Below, in pieces: positions 5,065 to 7,321 of a stretch of DNA of 7,321 nt; position 1 is the first letter of the stretch, and each line of letters starts with the position of its first letter. Both the position numbers and the translations under genes were made by a program. Source of the stretch: an uncultured bacterium (GTDB taxonomy: Bacteria > Desulfobacterota > Desulfovibrionia > Desulfovibrionales > Desulfovibrionaceae); the NCBI GenBank assembly GCA_905215675.1, contig CAJMRA010000114.1, forward strand, positions 1 through 7,321, written 5' to 3'. The notes below the pieces were generated by a model. It was not told where the DNA came from and ran no database searches. It was given only the letters and a program-made list of their open reading frames with translations.

Positions 5065-7228
5065 GCCTTCCTCCTTCCAGCCGCATCAGCGCCGCATACG
5101 CGCCGTTGCGGCGCATGAGCGCGTCGTGCGTTCCCCGCTCCACAACGCGGCCGTCCTCCAGCATGAGAATCTCGTCACAGTCCCGGACGGTACTGAGGCG
5201 GTGGGCCACCACGAGGCAGGCGCAGCCCCGGCGGCGCACGGCCGCGTCAACGGCCGCCTCGGTCACGGGGTCAAGCGCGGCGGCGGCCTCGTCCAGTATC
5301 AGCACGGGCGTGCGCCGGGCCAGCGCCCTGGCAATCTCCAGCCGCTGGCGCTGCCCGCCGGAAAAATCAGCGCCGCCCTCGCTGACCGGCAGTTCCAGCA
5401 TATGCGCCCCGCGCGGGGCGAGTTCGTCCTCCAGACGGACGTCGCGCAGGGCCTCCCGCAATTCCCCGGCGTCGCCGCGCGCGGCAAACAGCGTCAGATT
5501 TTCGCGCAGGGTGCCGGAAAAGAGCATGATTTCCTGATCCACGCAGGCAACGGCGGTATAGAATTGTTCGCGGCTCCAGTCCCGCAGGGGACGCCCATTG
5601 AACAGGACTTCGCCTTCCCACGGCTCCGCAAGGCCGCAGGCAAGCCGGGCCAGCGAGGACTTGCCCGATCCCGACGCCCCCACGACGGCAATGCGCCGCC
5701 CCGTCTCCAGCCGCAGGGACACGTCCCGCAGCACGGGCGGCTCGACCCGGCTGTAGCCGAAGGTGACATGACGCAGCTCCAGCGACACGCGCTCCCCGTC
5801 CGCAAGCGACGCCGTTTCCCCGCCGGGCGGCGCGAACACGGTATCCGGCCCGTTGACGCGGACATCCCGGATACGTTCCAGATCGGCTTTCAGCACCTGA
5901 ATTTCCGACGCGGACAGTACCAGCGCCGTAAAGGGAGCCGTAAAGGAGCCCATGAGCGTCTGAAAGGCAAACAGCCCGCCCAGCGTCAGGCCGCCTTCCA
6001 TGATTTGCCATGCGCCGGCGCACAGAATCAGCACGTTGCCGAGCGCGCCGAGAAAGGTCGGCAACAGGTTGAAACAGGTCGTGGACACCTGAAATTGCAG
6101 GTTCCCCCGGTTCACCTCGGCCAGATATCCCGTCCATTGCCGGAACATGGCGTCTTCGCGCCCGGCCGCGCGCAGGTTTTCCATCATGCTCACGCCGGAC
6201 ATGAGGGACGACAGCAGGCGTGTCCGGGCCATTTGCAGGGTCTGATTCAGCGTCTGCCGCCGCCGGTTGAGCTGGAACAGGCACAGCAGGTTGAGGCAGG
6301 CAAAGAAAACGGCCAGCGCCGAAAGCGGCAGGCTGAACCGGATCATCAGCGCCAGAAAGAAGATCGCCGTAAAGAACTTGACGACGGTATCGGCCAGCGA
6401 TCCGAACGCGGCGGAGGCAACGTCGCTGTTCATGCCGATGCGGTTCTGAATGTCGGCGGGCGTGCGCAGGTGGAAAAAGGTCATGGGCAGGCGGAAGACG
6501 TGGCGCAGCATGCCCAGCGTCTGATTGACCGCCGTTTGCAGTTCGCCCCGGCGCAGGGCCAGCCGGACCAGCCATTCCAGCAGCAGCTGCAACGCGATCG
6601 TCAGGGCAAAGAGCAGCAGCAGCGGCCCCAGCCACTGGCTTTTGTCATGCAGCACCTCGTCCACAAAGACGCGCATCAGGGCGGGGATGACCAGCCCCGG
6701 CACCACCAGCAGCAGGCCGCCGCATATGACGGCGGCCATGACGGCGCGCAGCCCCCTTACCATGGGCAGCACGGCGGCGCTCGTGCGGAACGGCCGTCCC
6801 CCCTTCCGAAAGTCCGGCGCGGGGGAAAACGTCAGCGCCACGCCCGTAAACGACGCCTCAAAAAGCTCCCGCGATACCTTGCGCGGTCCCGCCGCCGGAT
6901 CATTGATGTAAAAGAAACGCCCGTTGCGGCTGCGCCCCTCATAGACCACAAAATGATCAAAATTCCAGAAAAGAATCATGGGCGTCTGCAGGCGGTCAAG
7001 GTCCTCCGTCAGCACGCGACAGCCCCCGGCCTCCAGACCATAGTCCCGCGCGGCCCGCAGCATCAGCGACGCCCGGCTGCCGTTGCGGGAAACCCCGCAG
7101 GCCTCGCGCAAGACCTCCAGCGGCTCGTGACGGCCGTAATAAGCCAGAATCATCCCCAGACAGGCGGCCCCGCATTCCGTGGCCTCCATCTGCAGCATGA
7201 CCGGCGTCCTGTTGCGCCCCGCTCCCAT
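5045..7228 (-). CDS. NHLP-type C39 peptidase/permease/ATPase, leader-processing exporter
   Basis: This 727-residue protein has the order of NHLM family export proteins: C39 peptidase, six-helix permease, ATPase. The peptidase (about 1-135) shows Gln13, catalytic Cys19 in Glu-Cys-Gly-Ala-Ala-Cys, His92 in Phe-Asp-His-Phe-Val-Val and Asp110 in Asn-Asp-Pro; this is the Cys protease that cuts after a Gly-Gly leader. Hydrophobic segments run from about 160 to 440. The ATPase has Walker A at 517-525 (GASGSGKSS), Q-loop Gln565, signature Ser623-Gly-Gly-Gln, Walker B ending Asp646-Glu647 and His676. It sits in the inner membrane with the peptidase and ATPase in the cytoplasm. The ATG at 7228 follows GGAG at 8 nt, and residue 1 is placed as usual for the family (Arg-Thr-Pro-Val-Met-Leu-Gln-Met-Glu follows within 15 residues). 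The frame stays open upstream to the window edge, so a longer start cannot be excluded, but nothing there resembles the family. The peptide at 1221-1502 is its likely substrate. Confidence 0.93.
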   Translation of the reverse strand: MGAGRNRTPVMLQMEATECGAACLGMILAYYGRHEPLEVLREACGVSRNGSRASLMLRAARDYGLEAGGCRVLTEDLDRLQTPMILFWNFDHFVVYEGRSRNGRFFYINDPAAGPRKVSRELFEASFTGVALTFSPAPDFRKGGRPFRTSAAVLPMVRGLRAVMAAVICGGLLLVVPGLVIPALMRVFVDEVLHDKSQWLGPLLLLFALTIALQLLLEWLVRLALRRGELQTAVNQTLGMLRHVFRLPMTFFHLRTPADIQNRIGMNSDVASAAFGSLADTVVKFFTAIFFLALMIRFSLPLSALAVFFACLNLLCLFQLNRRRQTLNQTLQMARTRLLSSLMSGVSMMENLRAAGREDAMFRQWTGYLAEVNRGNLQFQVSTTCFNLLPTFLGALGNVLILCAGAWQIMEGGLTLGGLFAFQTLMGSFTAPFTALVLSASEIQVLKADLERIRDVRVNGPDTVFAPPGGETASLADGERVSLELRHVTFGYSRVEPPVLRDVSLRLETGRRIAVVGASGSGKSSLARLACGLAEPWEGEVLFNGRPLRDWSREQFYTAVACVDQEIMLFSGTLRENLTLFAARGDAGELREALRDVRLEDELAPRGAHMLELPVSEGGADFSGGQRQRLEIARALARRTPVLILDEAAAALDPVTEAAVDAAVRRRGCACLVVAHRLSTVRDCDEILMLEDGRVVERGTHDALMRRNGAYAALMRLEGGRHDRAAS

Positions 7229-7321
7229 GCGTCTTTCTCCGTGATTCTCGCCTGAATTTGTCTTCCGCGGTGGGTGTGCATGGCCTGGGGAGGCGGCGAT
7301 AGGACGCGCGAAAAGAAAAAC
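7229..7321 (-). other. Upstream region of the exporter operon, window edge
   Basis: These 93 bp hold the ribosome site (GGAG at 7240-7237) of the C39 exporter gene. None of the three minus-strand frames contains a stop here, so I cannot see where the preceding gene ends, or whether it overlaps the exporter start. A T-rich stretch begins the region on the minus strand (7321-7312), but no hairpin precedes it inside the window. No clear promoter is visible. In NHLP loci a HlyD-type secretion protein often comes next upstream; nothing here confirms it. Confidence 0.3.

Noticed and set aside
2923..5118. Long plus-strand frame (731 codons) opposite the second ABC gene
   Set aside because: It is low-complexity Arg/Gln/Gly/His composition without motifs, antisense to a clearly functional ABC gene.
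4676..7255. Very long plus-strand reading frame (859 codons) opposite the exporter genes
   Set aside because: It has no recognisable domain, is rich in Arg, Gln, Gly and His as expected for an antisense frame in GC-rich DNA, and covers a gene pair with complete family motifs on the minus strand.
1..7321. CRISPR array, tRNA, rRNA, insertion sequence or attachment site
   Set aside because: I saw no regularly spaced repeats, no tRNA- or rRNA-like sequence, no transposase and no flanking terminal repeats.

Overview
This is a GC-rich window in which every gene I can support lies on the minus strand. It reads from about 7321 down to 1 as a compact peptide-export locus. GC-rich coding sequence, two ABC subunits of the NHLP/NHLM type, a double-glycine peptide and A-tract/GC/T-tract elements in the gaps would fit a deltaproteobacterial (Desulfovibrio-like) host. 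That assignment is an inference from style, not from a marker gene.

Layout in order of transcription. (1) 7228-5045: a C39-peptidase/permease/ATPase of the NHLP bacteriocin-export type, with its catalytic Cys, His and Asp visible. (2) 5064-2767: the partner permease/ATPase, whose N-terminal region is not a working peptidase; it overlaps the first gene by 20 bp and has its own strong ribosome binding site. (3) 2770-1628: a periplasmic type-1 (LivJ-like) substrate-binding protein with an N-terminal membrane or signal segment, overlapping the previous gene by 4 bp (ATGA). (4) 1502-1221: after a 125 bp gap, a 93-residue peptide with a textbook double-glycine leader, the obvious candidate cargo. 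(5) 1021-86: after a 199 bp gap with overlapping hairpins, a DUF4037-type protein with a nucleotidyltransferase-like motif. (6) 1-43: a perfect 17 bp inverted repeat with a GNRA-type tip, probably the end of the transcription unit.

Suggested working model. The C39 domain of the first ABC protein cuts the small peptide after Gly18-Gly19, and the pair of ABC proteins moves the 74-residue mature part across the inner membrane. The substrate-binding protein, coupled translationally to the exporter yet with no importer beside it, would act on the periplasmic side, perhaps as a sensor or chaperone. The DUF4037 protein may belong to the system or may only be a neighbour. The HlyD-type adaptor usual in NHLP loci, any peptide-modifying enzyme and any immunity gene are not in this window and could lie upstream of 7321.

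The most unusual points are the substrate-binding protein inside an export operon, the predicted folded and nearly Cys-free cargo, and the nucleotidyltransferase-like neighbour. The long plus-strand reading frames opposite these genes look like by-products of GC-rich codon usage.
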